Shown piece after piece: positions 6,147 through 13,554 of a DNA stretch of 48,588 nt. Source of the stretch: a virus; IMG/VR virus record IMGVR_UViG_3300028883_000064, positions 1 through 48,588 of that record. One strand, written 5' to 3'. Numbering within the stretch: the first letter of the stretch is position 1; the number at the start of each line of letters is the position of its first letter. The notes beneath the pieces were generated by a model. It saw nothing but the letters and a program-made list of their open reading frames with translations, was not told the origin of the DNA and made no database searches. The position numbers and the translations under genes were made by a program.

Positions 6147-6750
6147 GCTGCCTCCTTTCTCTTATCATCTTGTCCTTGATCTTAAGAAGCGTTTTCTCTA
6201 TCCACGTTTTGCTTTTCCCTGTGTGCTCGCTTATCTCTACGAGCGTATGCCCCTCTGAGCGGAGGTCTAACACGATCCTTTCGAAGTTTGTTAGCTTCTC
6301 GTAGAACTCGTTGATGAAGTCTCGATCTCCAGGATCAGGTGCCGCTATCTCAAAGGTCAGTTCAACGTCTTCGTCGTCGTTACTATCCCTCCGGTCTATC
6401 GTGAACGCCATTGGTATCCTGAAGTTTCTATCTTTTAATCTTTCAGCCAAGTACCAGTTTGGCAAGTGGACAAGATGATCCTGCTGTAGAAAGTGTTTGA
6501 TGTGCCCGCGTATCGTATTGTTGATATACGCTTTAAAGTTATCCGTTGTCATCCTGCCATTTTTGATATTGTTAATCGCTTTGCATAAGCCTAACAGCGC
6601 CACGCTATGTATATCATCCGCCTTAGTCGGGTAGCCGTGCCCGTAGTATCTAGCGATTTTTTCGGCCAAAGTGAGATAGGCTTCGATCACCGTATCGATC
6701 ACGGAATCATCGCCCTCTTTCAGTTTCCGCAGAGTTGATTCATTAATCAT
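6136..6750 (-). CDS. Phage-encoded sigma-70-family RNA polymerase sigma factor
   Basis: Start set at ATG 6750; a TTG three codons earlier is too close to the GGAG. Region 2 is seen as ADDIHSVALLGLCKAI and FKAYINNTIRGHIKHFL; region 4 as FERIVLDLRSEGHTLVEISEH plus GKSKTWIEKTLLKIKDKM, a helix-turn-helix for the -35 element. It would redirect host RNA polymerase to phage promoters. Region 3 is reduced to an acidic linker (DSNDDEDVELTFE). It is the first gene after a 164-bp spacer that holds a 24-bp palindrome and GATTTGATTC motifs shared with the divergent region at 18.5 kb. Confidence 0.85.
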   Translation of the reverse strand: MINESTLRKLKEGDDSVIDTVIEAYLTLAEKIARYYGHGYPTKADDIHSVALLGLCKAINNIKNGRMTTDNFKAYINNTIRGHIKHFLQQDHLVHLPNWYLAERLKDRNFRIPMAFTIDRRDSNDDEDVELTFEIAAPDPGDRDFINEFYEKLTNFERIVLDLRSEGHTLVEISEHTGKSKTWIEKTLLKIKDKMIRERRQHGR

Positions 6751-6766
6751 TTTCGCCAAGTCTCCA

Positions 6767-6921
6767 GAATCAAATCGAACACTTCGGGCCTGCTGTGCAG
6801 CCCTCTACAATAATGGGATATGGCACCTATTTTTGACGCAAACCCTTGTGGCTCAGGGACTTACAAAAACCTACAAAAATAAGCCACCTAATTAGGTGGC
6901 TTACGTTTGCAGAATCAAATC
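6767..6921 (-). promoter_or_regulatory. Leader region of the sigma-factor operon
   Basis: The 164-bp spacer upstream of the sigma gene. It holds a perfect 24-bp palindrome at 6880-6903 with core CACCTAATTAGGTG preceded by AAGC, and a possible half-site GGGACTTAC around 6857-6865. GATTTGATTC read toward the gene occurs at 6912-6921 and again at 6767-6776, directly before the Shine-Dalgarno. The same elements occur in the same order (palindrome, then GATTTGATTC, then gene start) upstream of the ParB and primase operons. No standard -35/-10 pair is convincing. Confidence 0.75.
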
Positions 6922-7379
6922 ATTTTAACTTTTACCCATGCCTCATTGATTATATAATCGTCTAGCTTAGTTAGGTATCCATTGGGGTCATAGCATGTTT
7001 CAGTTAATCCATCCCATGCCCACGCGTGCCCGATACTGTGCTTACGGTGCGCACCTATGAGTATCGCTTCCTTCTCTTCGATGTGATGGTAAAATCGATC
7101 GCTGTAGTTCTCATACGCACCGCACGGACGGACGGTATCCGTGGGTGCGCTATGAGGATTGTATTCTATTGGCATAAGGCCAAAGCTTCTAGCCACAAAG
7201 CAATCTATAATTTCTTGGATGTGAAAACTTCTATAACAAAGCGGTGGGGGACACTCAGGCCAAGTCTTCTCCATACCATCATGCCCAACCTCCTGTATGA
7301 TTGTATGTGGAGAAACATCCAAGACCATTGCCGCCGCATATAGTAAGCAATGCGGCCCGTCCATTCTAAGTAACTTCAT
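6915..7379 (-). CDS. Cysteine-peptidase (C39/papain-like) fold protein, putative
   Basis: The N-terminus MDGPHCLLYAAAMVLDVSP resembles the catalytic Cys region of C39-like peptidases, where Cys lies at the start of a helix. SIGHAWAWDGLTETCYDPNG near residue 115 supplies the His and following Asp/Asn expected for the triad. There is no signal peptide, so an intracellular role is likely, perhaps against a host protein. Length 154 is typical for single-domain members. The match is by motif only. ATGA overlap with the upstream gene; the stop codon lies within a GATTTGATTC motif. Confidence 0.45.
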   Translation of the reverse strand: MKLLRMDGPHCLLYAAAMVLDVSPHTIIQEVGHDGMEKTWPECPPPLCYRSFHIQEIIDCFVARSFGLMPIEYNPHSAPTDTVRPCGAYENYSDRFYHHIEEKEAILIGAHRKHSIGHAWAWDGLTETCYDPNGYLTKLDDYIINEAWVKVKMI

Positions 7380-7777
7380 ATCTTTTTCATCTCCAGATAA
7401 ACAGGCCCGAACTCGTCCAGTTTGTGCTCAACTCTTTCTTCCTCAGTAATCTCCAGCTTCCCCATAATTATGCCAAGGTGATAACGTGGTGCTACGGTGT
7501 TGTCCGCCTTGGGCGGGAAGCTTTCATGTATGGCAACGTACTCCATACCTTGTGCATCAAAACGCCTCTCTGCCCTTAGTACCAGCATGTCCGAGAGTAG
7601 TGTGTTAATGAACCCCGGAAACATTTTAATGATGTTGTCCGGTACGATAAAGACTCCTATCCTACCCTCAGTCAGCCATGTCTTCCAGTTCTTGTGCTTC
7701 TCCAGATCCAGTTCTAGCTTCTTTTCCATTAAAGTCACTGGCGTCTGGCTGTCCTTCGACGACTGGTTGTCTGTCAT
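7376..7777 (-). CDS. Hypothetical protein, 133 aa
   Basis: ATG 7777 follows TTGGAGGAAATTAAGG, a good site, although it lies 110 bp inside the end of the upstream nuclease gene in another frame. The N-terminal 40 residues are polar and helical (TLMEKKLELDLEKHKNWKTW), followed by a probable alpha/beta domain (GRIGVFIVPDNIIKMFPGF, YHLGIIMGKLEITEEE). No family recognised. The long out-of-frame overlap is unusual in this genome. Confidence 0.65.
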   Translation of the reverse strand: MTDNQSSKDSQTPVTLMEKKLELDLEKHKNWKTWLTEGRIGVFIVPDNIIKMFPGFINTLLSDMLVLRAERRFDAQGMEYVAIHESFPPKADNTVAPRYHLGIIMGKLEITEEERVEHKLDEFGPVYLEMKKI

Positions 7778-8261
7778 CCTTAATTTCCTCCAACATAGAT
7801 TCGGGAATCTCGATGTACCTAGTTGCCATGTCCTTTAGTTCGCGAGAAATCCCGCAAGCAAGGATAATAACATCTACACCTTGCTCTTTCGCCCACTCGA
7901 CTACAGGAGTCAAGTCTCCGTCTGCTGTACCAAGAATGATCATATCAAGACGCTCGATCATTCTTACAATGTCAACTGCAATGCCTACATCCCAATCCGC
8001 TTTACGCTTGAAGTTATCTTTGTTATGGTAATCTTTAGGAGACTTGTATTTAGGATCGAAACCCATCTGCCTTAAACAATGTATGAATGCCGAAGCTTCA
8101 TTATTGAGCTGTGCTCCATAGGCAATAGCCTGTTGAACATCGCCTAAATCTTTACAATACGTCAAGTATGCTCGATAGTCTAACTTACGTTTGTTAAACT
8201 TTTTACCGATGCAGTAATACAGATTACTGACATCACAAAAGACACCAATACGTTTTGCCAC
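7668..8261 (-). CDS. NYN-domain (LabA/DUF88-like, PIN-fold) nuclease
   Basis: Start placed at GTG 8261, seven bases after AGGGGGA and just past the preceding gene's stop; the longer frame has no such site. IGVFCDVSNLYY carries Asp 10, KADWDVGIAVDIV has Asp 89 and 91, and ILGTADGDLTPVVEWAKEQGVDV has Asp 114 and 116, the acidic metal-binding set of NYN domains. Such proteins cut RNA in characterised cases. The C-terminal 40 residues (VVEGQPDASDFNGKEA) are disordered-looking and their DNA also encodes the start of the next gene. Substrate unknown. Confidence 0.8.
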   Translation of the reverse strand: MAKRIGVFCDVSNLYYCIGKKFNKRKLDYRAYLTYCKDLGDVQQAIAYGAQLNNEASAFIHCLRQMGFDPKYKSPKDYHNKDNFKRKADWDVGIAVDIVRMIERLDMIILGTADGDLTPVVEWAKEQGVDVIILACGISRELKDMATRYIEIPESMLEEIKDDRQPVVEGQPDASDFNGKEARTGSGEAQELEDMAD

Positions 8262-8272
8262 TTCACTTCCCC

Positions 8273-8641
8273 CTAACTTCGTGAGTTCTTCCACAAATTC
8301 AAATACTGGTACCAGTTGGGTGGCTTGAAGAGTTTCTCATACTCTTCTTCAGTGTCGCCGGTTAACACCCACACACCTGATCCATTTGCACAAAACTTTG
8401 GAAAGTCCTCCATTTGTGCATTAGTGAATTTAGATCCTTTCCCACCCGGCAGTTTGACCTCAACCCATCTTTGTCCATAACGTGAATGGCAAGCAAATAA
8501 ATCTGGATAGCCACTTTGGTACATGTTGCCGTGCGTCTCTTTAACAAACCAACCCTTCATCCTAAGCATACTAATAATCTTAACTTGTATCTTGGCCTCG
8601 GGCCTCGATTTGCTGACACGCCTTGCATGGAACGGTTTCAT
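8273..8641 (-). CDS. VRR-NUC domain endonuclease
   Basis: A 122-residue PD-(D/E)xK nuclease of the VRR-NUC type: SRPEAKIQ (Glu 15), then SGYPDLFACH with Pro 46-Asp 47, and RWVEVKLPGG with Glu 61-Val-Lys 63, the catalytic core. Stand-alone phage members are thought to act on branched or structured DNA during replication and recombination. Starts at ATG 8641 in an ATGA overlap with the upstream gene; the Shine-Dalgarno is weak, pointing to coupling. Confidence 0.85.
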   Translation of the reverse strand: MKPFHARRVSKSRPEAKIQVKIISMLRMKGWFVKETHGNMYQSGYPDLFACHSRYGQRWVEVKLPGGKGSKFTNAQMEDFPKFCANGSGVWVLTGDTEEEYEKLFKPPNWYQYLNLWKNSRS

Positions 8642-8895
8642 TTACAAATTACCGCAAGTGTTAAAAGTTGCATGGCTTGGATTAGTTTATCATCATAGTT
8701 GCAATCCGTCAAAGGCAAGCCGCTTAAACGAATGGCCCTAGCCTCTTCGATCAATACTTGGGCCTGTCGCTCATAGTAACTACTGTCCTCCATATCCGCA
8801 ATTACTTTAAGTTTTCCAAACTTCCTAGGATTGAATGAGGCCCTCTTGAGAATTTTCCTCACTTGAGTCAAGGAGGGTTTGAGCGATTTCGGCAT
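8638..8895 (-). CDS. Hypothetical helical protein, 85 aa
   Basis: Begins MPKSLKPSLTQVRKILKRASFNPRK at ATG 8895 and is ATGA-coupled to the VRR-NUC gene. The basic N-terminus is followed by long predicted helices (YYERQAQVLIEEARAIRL, DDKLIQAMQLLTLAVI). Overlaps the previous gene by 71 bp in another frame. No domain recognised. Confidence 0.6.
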   Translation of the reverse strand: MPKSLKPSLTQVRKILKRASFNPRKFGKLKVIADMEDSSYYERQAQVLIEEARAIRLSGLPLTDCNYDDKLIQAMQLLTLAVICK

Positions 8896-9079
8896 CTGTC
8901 ACCACACCTTTCTTCTTTAATAGCATCAGAGTAGCTATCAGTTCCCGTGTAACCTTGTTTGACGCTTGTGTAATCCCCGTTAATTTATCAACATATTTAA
9001 TCAGTTTTTGCATGTCCGCGTGAAGTTTTCTTACTGCTCTTTCCAGCTCTTTTCTTGTGTAACCTTTTGATTGCGGCAT
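8825..9079 (-). CDS. Hypothetical coiled-coil protein, 84 aa
   Basis: ATG 9079 follows GAGAGGAAAGATCA. The sequence is helical throughout: KELERAVRKLHADMQKLIKY and then VTRELIATLMLLKKKGVVTD. A basic N-terminal half and acidic C-terminal end are visible. Overlaps both neighbours (83 bp upstream, 71 bp downstream), the longest run of consecutive out-of-frame overlaps in the operon. Function unknown. Confidence 0.6.
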   Translation of the reverse strand: MPQSKGYTRKELERAVRKLHADMQKLIKYVDKLTGITQASNKVTRELIATLMLLKKKGVVTDAEIAQTLLDSSEENSQEGLIQS

Positions 9080-9437
9080 TGATCTTTCCTCTCTTGAAGA
9101 AGTCAGGTCGAGCTTTCGCTCTTACTATCTTCCTCATACGCAGGAGTCTTTCAGCCAGCATACGGGACTCCCGATGCTCGCTAAATTCACCCCATTGCTT
9201 GTACCTTACCCACTGTTCCTTTGGCTGTAGCTTCCAAATTTCCAATGCAAACTTGAAGGAGGGTACTACATTCTCATACAGCCATTTATATCCTTTGCGA
9301 ATAAAATCAATCTTAAGCTCTTCGCAATCCACAGGGCAAGACAATGCACCCTCAATATCTGCCCACTCAAAAAGTTCTGACATTTCAGTGATAGTGATCC
9401 GCATATCCTCAACGAGTTCTTTCTTTGACTTGCTCAT
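8997..9437 (-). CDS. Hypothetical protein with basic C-terminus, 146 aa
   Basis: ATG 9437 follows AAAAAGGAGGAAGT and forms an ATGA overlap. The N-terminal 95 residues look helical and aromatic (KGYKWLYENVVPSFKFALEI, EQWVRYKQWGEFSEH). The last 45 residues are strongly basic (KINAAIKRLHKKRAGKSSKK) and would suit DNA or RNA binding. No family recognised; the tail is partly set by overlap with the next gene. Confidence 0.6.
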   Translation of the reverse strand: MSKSKKELVEDMRITITEMSELFEWADIEGALSCPVDCEELKIDFIRKGYKWLYENVVPSFKFALEIWKLQPKEQWVRYKQWGEFSEHRESRMLAERLLRMRKIVRAKARPDFFKRGKINAAIKRLHKKRAGKSSKKTSRGHAKTD

Positions 9438-9757
9438 ACTTCCTCCTTTTTAATTATGGCAGCCACTAGCTCGGAGTGGCTTAATTGTGCATAGTACTTT
9501 ACGCCAAGTTGTTTACCTATTCTTCTTAACTGTACAATTGGTTTCTCTCCAAGGTCTAATGATTTATGATTAGTCATCCATTTTCTTAACCCCTTTCTAT
9601 CGCCGTTCTCTACAATATCTATAACGGCTTGTTTCTCTTCCTCGTCAGAGTCATCCCACAACCGAGTAAATTTGGGGTGAAGTATAATATTTTCTATTGT
9701 CCTATAATTTAGTACCCGATTGTGTGCCTCCTCCTGTAGTCTCACTAGACCCTTCAT
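9434..9757 (-). CDS. Hypothetical protein with Rho-N/SAP-like C-terminal motif
   Basis: I prefer ATG 9757 over the GTG two codons earlier. The C-terminal LRRIGKQLGVKYYAQLSHSE resembles the three-helix Rho N-terminal/SAP-like motif that binds nucleic acid. The N-terminal two thirds (ENIILHPKFTRLWDDSDEEE, VIDIVENGDRKGLRKWM) is helical and unassigned. It overlaps the previous gene by 56 bp and the next by ATGA. A DNA- or RNA-binding role is a guess from the motif. Confidence 0.5.
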   Translation of the reverse strand: MKGLVRLQEEAHNRVLNYRTIENIILHPKFTRLWDDSDEEEKQAVIDIVENGDRKGLRKWMTNHKSLDLGEKPIVQLRRIGKQLGVKYYAQLSHSELVAAIIKKEEV

Positions 9758-9932
9758 TCCCACCCTTCTCCAAATTCTTATGCAGAAGCTTTACGTATGC
9801 TGTATTGAACTGACAGAGTTGTTCGTACATAAGTACCTCGAAACCGTGTAACACCTTATGAGTTGATTTAATACACAAGGCTTGCATCAACTGTATTTCT
9901 ATAGCAATTATGTCGAACTTAACATCGTTCAT
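9702..9932 (-). CDS. Hypothetical protein, 76 aa
   Basis: Starts at ATG 9932 right after the polymerase stop, with AGGGAAATAGTA upstream. Residues 1-55 are predicted helical (FDIIAIEIQLMQALCIK, EQLCQFNTAYVKLLHKN); the final 20 are Gly/Ser/Thr-rich and flexible (GGNEGSSETTGGGTQSGT). It directly follows DNA polymerase, so an accessory replication role is possible but unsupported by any motif. Confidence 0.55.
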   Translation of the reverse strand: MNDVKFDIIAIEIQLMQALCIKSTHKVLHGFEVLMYEQLCQFNTAYVKLLHKNLEKGGNEGSSETTGGGTQSGTKL

Positions 9933-9934
9933 TA

Positions 9935-12259
9935 CTATTTCCCTGCCCAAGAGTCTAGCTTATCGCTCCAGTCAATAGCTAACAAGGGTACATCTTTACG
10001 ATACTCTTCAATGAAAGCTTCTACAGTTTCTCTGATTTCCGGAATCACTAGACTGACAGCAGGACACATGATCTCGTCATGGACATTTAAAGGCTGTACT
10101 CTCCATCTGTTAATGCCTTGTGGTTGCAAGTCCCACAGTCTGCGCTGTAACATTTTACAAAGTTGCGCACCGCTTGACTGTATAACGTGATTACCAGCCG
10201 CTCGCATGTTGGCAGCTTGCACGGCAAACGCCGCTGCGAATAAGGCCGACCGTAAAGCTCCGCACGCAGATTGTTCCCGATCTCTTCGAGTAACTTTAAT
10301 ATGTAGGCTTTGCCAGCGTTTGGGTGGGTCCTCTGCGAGAGTAAACAATGCCTTACAAATCTTATTTTCGAGAGAGAAGTAACGACGGAATCCGAATAGG
10401 CTTTCAATATAGTCTGCCGGTTCATGCCACTCCACCTTAGTTCCGATTCCTCCGGGCTGGCGCATACTGCAAAACATATCGAAGATTTTCTGTCGCTCTT
10501 CACCCCAAACTTTATAGGTTGAAACCCACCGCTGGTAAGCCTCTTCCGCCGCTTCTGCCGTAATGCCGACACGATTAACGAGGGTATATGCCATGCCTCC
10601 ATACAACAATGCGAAAACACCGTTCTTACTTCTTGTGTAAATATCCTTCTCAGCTTCGAGTCCTTTTGTTGCAAGGATTTCTTCATAGCTTTTCCCCGGA
10701 AACAGATATGTTCCGAATAGCCCGTGAATCTTTTTACCTGTCTCTAGCTCATTTCTTAGCTTGGGGTCTTTGTAAACAGCATCAGCCAGATTAACCTCAA
10801 ATCCAGCAAAATCGCCCCCGCACAGAATAAGGCCGCCGTCAGCAAGTAGAAAGCACTCGCGCGTCTCGTTCGCTCGCCGTATGCCCTGGGCGTTGACACC
10901 ACCAGTTCCCGACATGCGAGAAGAACGAGTACCAATGACATTGAGGTCAGCATGAAAGCGGCCAGCCAATAGTAATTTATCATATAGTTCTACCTCTTTC
11001 TGAGCATGTCTTGCATCAAGAATTTCCTGAGCGCGTATTGCGGCCGGATGCTTTGCATCAGATTTAACTAATCCGTCTTCACACTTCTTGCATCCTTGTC
11101 CTTGACAGTCAAGACAAACAGTTTCTTCTTTCCATCTGGCAATCTGTTCAAGGACAGGTCCCTTAGTCGTGATCTTATTATCAACTCGCAGCACGAGTTG
11201 TTCTGTTTCTGATAGGACCTGTTCCATGTAGGTACGGCAGACTGCATGTGAGTTGAAGTTATATCGGCTTTTAACATTTTCAACGAATCCTATTGCTCGC
11301 TTCTTGAGTTCTCTTATTTTCTCTAAATCAAGTTTGAAGCCTCTCCATCTAACGGCACCGACCATACAGGCCAGTTCGGAATCGTCGTCGCCCGGTTGCG
11401 GTGAGCCAAAATGTGTGTAGAGTTCTCTGGTGTACTTGACATCATCACTCGCATATTCTCTGGCCAGTCTGTTGTACGCCCAATGAGTAACATGGACTTT
11501 AATTTTCCCGTAGTCAGGCCAAGCTCCGTTCCATCTACCGGGAACTCCAATAGCTTTAGCGAACGGAGCATATCCAAACTCCTTCGGGAATGATTCCTTT
11601 GGCGGTTCAACATCTGCGAACATCTTAATTGATTCTGTTTTATAGCCTAAGGCATCTTGAGCCAATGCTTTAAGCGCACTGGAAGGTGCAAACTTGAGTA
11701 CTACATCCTTGAAGTCTACTTCAATATTCCCCATCTCATCTCTAACATCATAGACATCCCACCGCCTACTTGGGTCTGCTTTTCTAGCAAAGTAAACATC
11801 ATTAAGCGGGATACGTCTATCTAGTTCAGCGCACAGTTCCCAAGCTAAAGCTGTTGGTACTCGTTTGATTCTTATATCATCACGGTTCATTGTCGATTGG
11901 TATGGCCCTTTACGTGCATGTAACATAATGTCACAAGCCGCAACAGGCTTGATGCAGTTACCGAATCTACCTTTCTCTTCATATTCGGCATACTCATCAA
12001 TATAGTCTATTGGGTCAACACTACAGTCTGGAAACTGTATTAATGTTGTATACGTCTGACAAATGTGGAACCAGTCAAAAGAAAGATTGAAACCACATAC
12101 TTCACTATCAACGATTTTCTCGATCAATTCTAATGTTTCTTCAACTGGACTGGTAAAGACTGAGTGCAGTTCAATAGGCCCATCGTCCTCCGCCCATTGG
12201 AGGAGTACTATCGGACCAGTCAATCCGCAAGTCTCAGTGTCTATATACACAATCGACAT
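9935..12259 (-). CDS. Family A DNA polymerase with 3'-5' exonuclease
   Basis: A 774-residue replicative polymerase. Exonuclease motifs: IDTET (Asp 7, Glu 9), NLSFD (Asp 62) and YASDD (Tyr 269, Asp 273), so proofreading looks intact. Polymerase motif A is GGDFAGFEV (Asp 483); the O helix is RSKNGVFALLYG with Arg 543, Lys 545 and Phe 549 at the position equivalent to E. coli 762; motif C is VHDE (His 727, Asp 728, Glu 729). An unusual CLDCQGQGCKKC zinc-knuckle-like insert lies at 382-393 between exonuclease and palm. No 5' nuclease domain. Start TAATG-overlaps the HNH gene. Confidence 0.95.
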   Translation of the reverse strand: MSIVYIDTETCGLTGPIVLLQWAEDDGPIELHSVFTSPVEETLELIEKIVDSEVCGFNLSFDWFHICQTYTTLIQFPDCSVDPIDYIDEYAEYEEKGRFGNCIKPVAACDIMLHARKGPYQSTMNRDDIRIKRVPTALAWELCAELDRRIPLNDVYFARKADPSRRWDVYDVRDEMGNIEVDFKDVVLKFAPSSALKALAQDALGYKTESIKMFADVEPPKESFPKEFGYAPFAKAIGVPGRWNGAWPDYGKIKVHVTHWAYNRLAREYASDDVKYTRELYTHFGSPQPGDDDSELACMVGAVRWRGFKLDLEKIRELKKRAIGFVENVKSRYNFNSHAVCRTYMEQVLSETEQLVLRVDNKITTKGPVLEQIARWKEETVCLDCQGQGCKKCEDGLVKSDAKHPAAIRAQEILDARHAQKEVELYDKLLLAGRFHADLNVIGTRSSRMSGTGGVNAQGIRRANETRECFLLADGGLILCGGDFAGFEVNLADAVYKDPKLRNELETGKKIHGLFGTYLFPGKSYEEILATKGLEAEKDIYTRSKNGVFALLYGGMAYTLVNRVGITAEAAEEAYQRWVSTYKVWGEERQKIFDMFCSMRQPGGIGTKVEWHEPADYIESLFGFRRYFSLENKICKALFTLAEDPPKRWQSLHIKVTRRDREQSACGALRSALFAAAFAVQAANMRAAGNHVIQSSGAQLCKMLQRRLWDLQPQGINRWRVQPLNVHDEIMCPAVSLVIPEIRETVEAFIEEYRKDVPLLAIDWSDKLDSWAGK

Positions 12260-12711
12260 TAATATTCTCCGTGGATTACCCTGAAAATAACATTTTGGCT
12301 AACTCCAAAATTTGTTGCTAATTCTCGTTGGGTAATACCAAAATATCTTTGTCTTTTGATTTCTTCTTGTTGTTCTACACTAAGAATCTTTTTCATTTGT
12401 TGCCCACTTTGATATGGTAATCTTCCTCTACCTTTATTGTCTCTGTCTTCACTATTATCTTTATGTGTACCTAGGAATAAGTGCATAGGATTAACACAAT
12501 TTGGAGTATCGCAGGTATGGCACACTAGCATACCATCAGGTATCTTACTTTTATATTGTTTATAAGATACCCTATGTGCTTTTTCTAATTTACCATTTAA
12601 TCTGAATAATCCATATCCAGAAGTATCACATGATCCACTCCACAACCAACACCCTGTTGGGTTATAGAATGTAAGATTTAGAAATCTTTCTAAATCTTTA
12701 GCTTCCATCAC
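12259..12711 (-). CDS. HNH homing endonuclease (HNH_3 type), free-standing
   Basis: A 150-residue HNH nuclease: GCWLWSGSCDTSGYG, then AHRVSYKQY, then LVCHTCDTPNCVNPMHLFLG, the classic His-Asn-His zinc-free or zinc-supported core, followed by GTHKDN. The C-terminal QRELATNFGVSQNVIFRVI is a helix-turn-helix for site recognition. Such genes cut intron- or intein-less alleles and spread. It is AT-rich compared with the polymerase it precedes (TAATG overlap) and with the ParB gene upstream, consistent with insertion. It does not interrupt any visible gene. Confidence 0.9.
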   Translation of the reverse strand: MMEAKDLERFLNLTFYNPTGCWLWSGSCDTSGYGLFRLNGKLEKAHRVSYKQYKSKIPDGMLVCHTCDTPNCVNPMHLFLGTHKDNSEDRDNKGRGRLPYQSGQQMKKILSVEQQEEIKRQRYFGITQRELATNFGVSQNVIFRVIHGEY

Positions 12712-13553
12712 TCCTTAACCTCCGGCTTCAGATATTCTAATCCATTCTTCTTTGCGAATGTATCAAGGCTACTGTAAAGATCTAACGCACTAATTTCGCC
12801 AGCAGCCCATGCCAGACAACGAGTCCAGATACCATTGCCAATACCTGAAGTCTGGATATGTTCCATCATCTCAAAAATCTCAGCACGGGTGTGGTGTATC
12901 TTGGCTGTCTTCTTTTTCCTATGAGGATTAACACTAATAGTTCCGCGGCCTTTGGCCCTAGCCTCTTTGATTTCGCGAGCAGCAGCAAAAGCTGCTTCTT
13001 CTCCGCCTCGCCTAAAGTGGCTATATACCTCACGAACCTGTGTCTGTGTAATGTTCTTAAGTGCTACCTGATGCTGGATTTCTATAGGCAGCTCAAGAAG
13101 CATATAACGAATCTGTACCCACCCACGTGACACACCAAGCTTTCTGGCACAAGAATCCTCGCCAATGCCAAGGTTTTTAAGATTCTGTAATGCCTTAGCT
13201 TCCTGTAGTACATTAAGATCTTGACGCTGAAGATTCTCAGCCAGATTAAAGAATCGTGCATCAATATCATTAACCATATCCGCACGAATGATTGCCGAAA
13301 TCGTGGGACGCTCAAGAACCTTATGGGCCATACGCCTTCTGTAACCGGCGATAAGCCTATACTTGAAGCCTGTTTCCTTTTGTTTCTCTTCCTCGTAAAG
13401 TGTTACTACAACCGGCTGGATAAGCCCACGACTCTCGATATCCTTAGCTAAGGATACAACATCAATCGGGGTTATCTTGCCTCGACAATTGAACGAATCA
13501 TCAGCATGGATCTCACTAAGTGGAATATCAACTACAGTCATTTCGCCTGACAT
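12708..13553 (-). CDS. ParB/Srx-domain DNA-binding protein
   Basis: Start at ATG 13553, seven bases after GGAG and one base past the helicase stop. The ParB N-terminal domain is clear: GLIQPVVVTL, LIAGYRRRMAHKVL (counterpart of the GERRxRA box) and NLAENLQRQDLNVLQEA (box II). A helix-turn-helix follows, CARKLGVSRGWVQIRYML. The C-terminal 100 residues are specific. ParB proteins bind palindromic sites and may spread by CTP-driven clamping; phage members act in partition, replication or transcription. No ParA ATPase is seen nearby. One of two ParB-like genes here. Confidence 0.85.
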   Translation of the reverse strand: MSGEMTVVDIPLSEIHADDSFNCRGKITPIDVVSLAKDIESRGLIQPVVVTLYEEEKQKETGFKYRLIAGYRRRMAHKVLERPTISAIIRADMVNDIDARFFNLAENLQRQDLNVLQEAKALQNLKNLGIGEDSCARKLGVSRGWVQIRYMLLELPIEIQHQVALKNITQTQVREVYSHFRRGGEEAAFAAAREIKEARAKGRGTISVNPHRKKKTAKIHHTRAEIFEMMEHIQTSGIGNGIWTRCLAWAAGEISALDLYSSLDTFAKKNGLEYLKPEVKE

Positions 13554-13554
13554 A

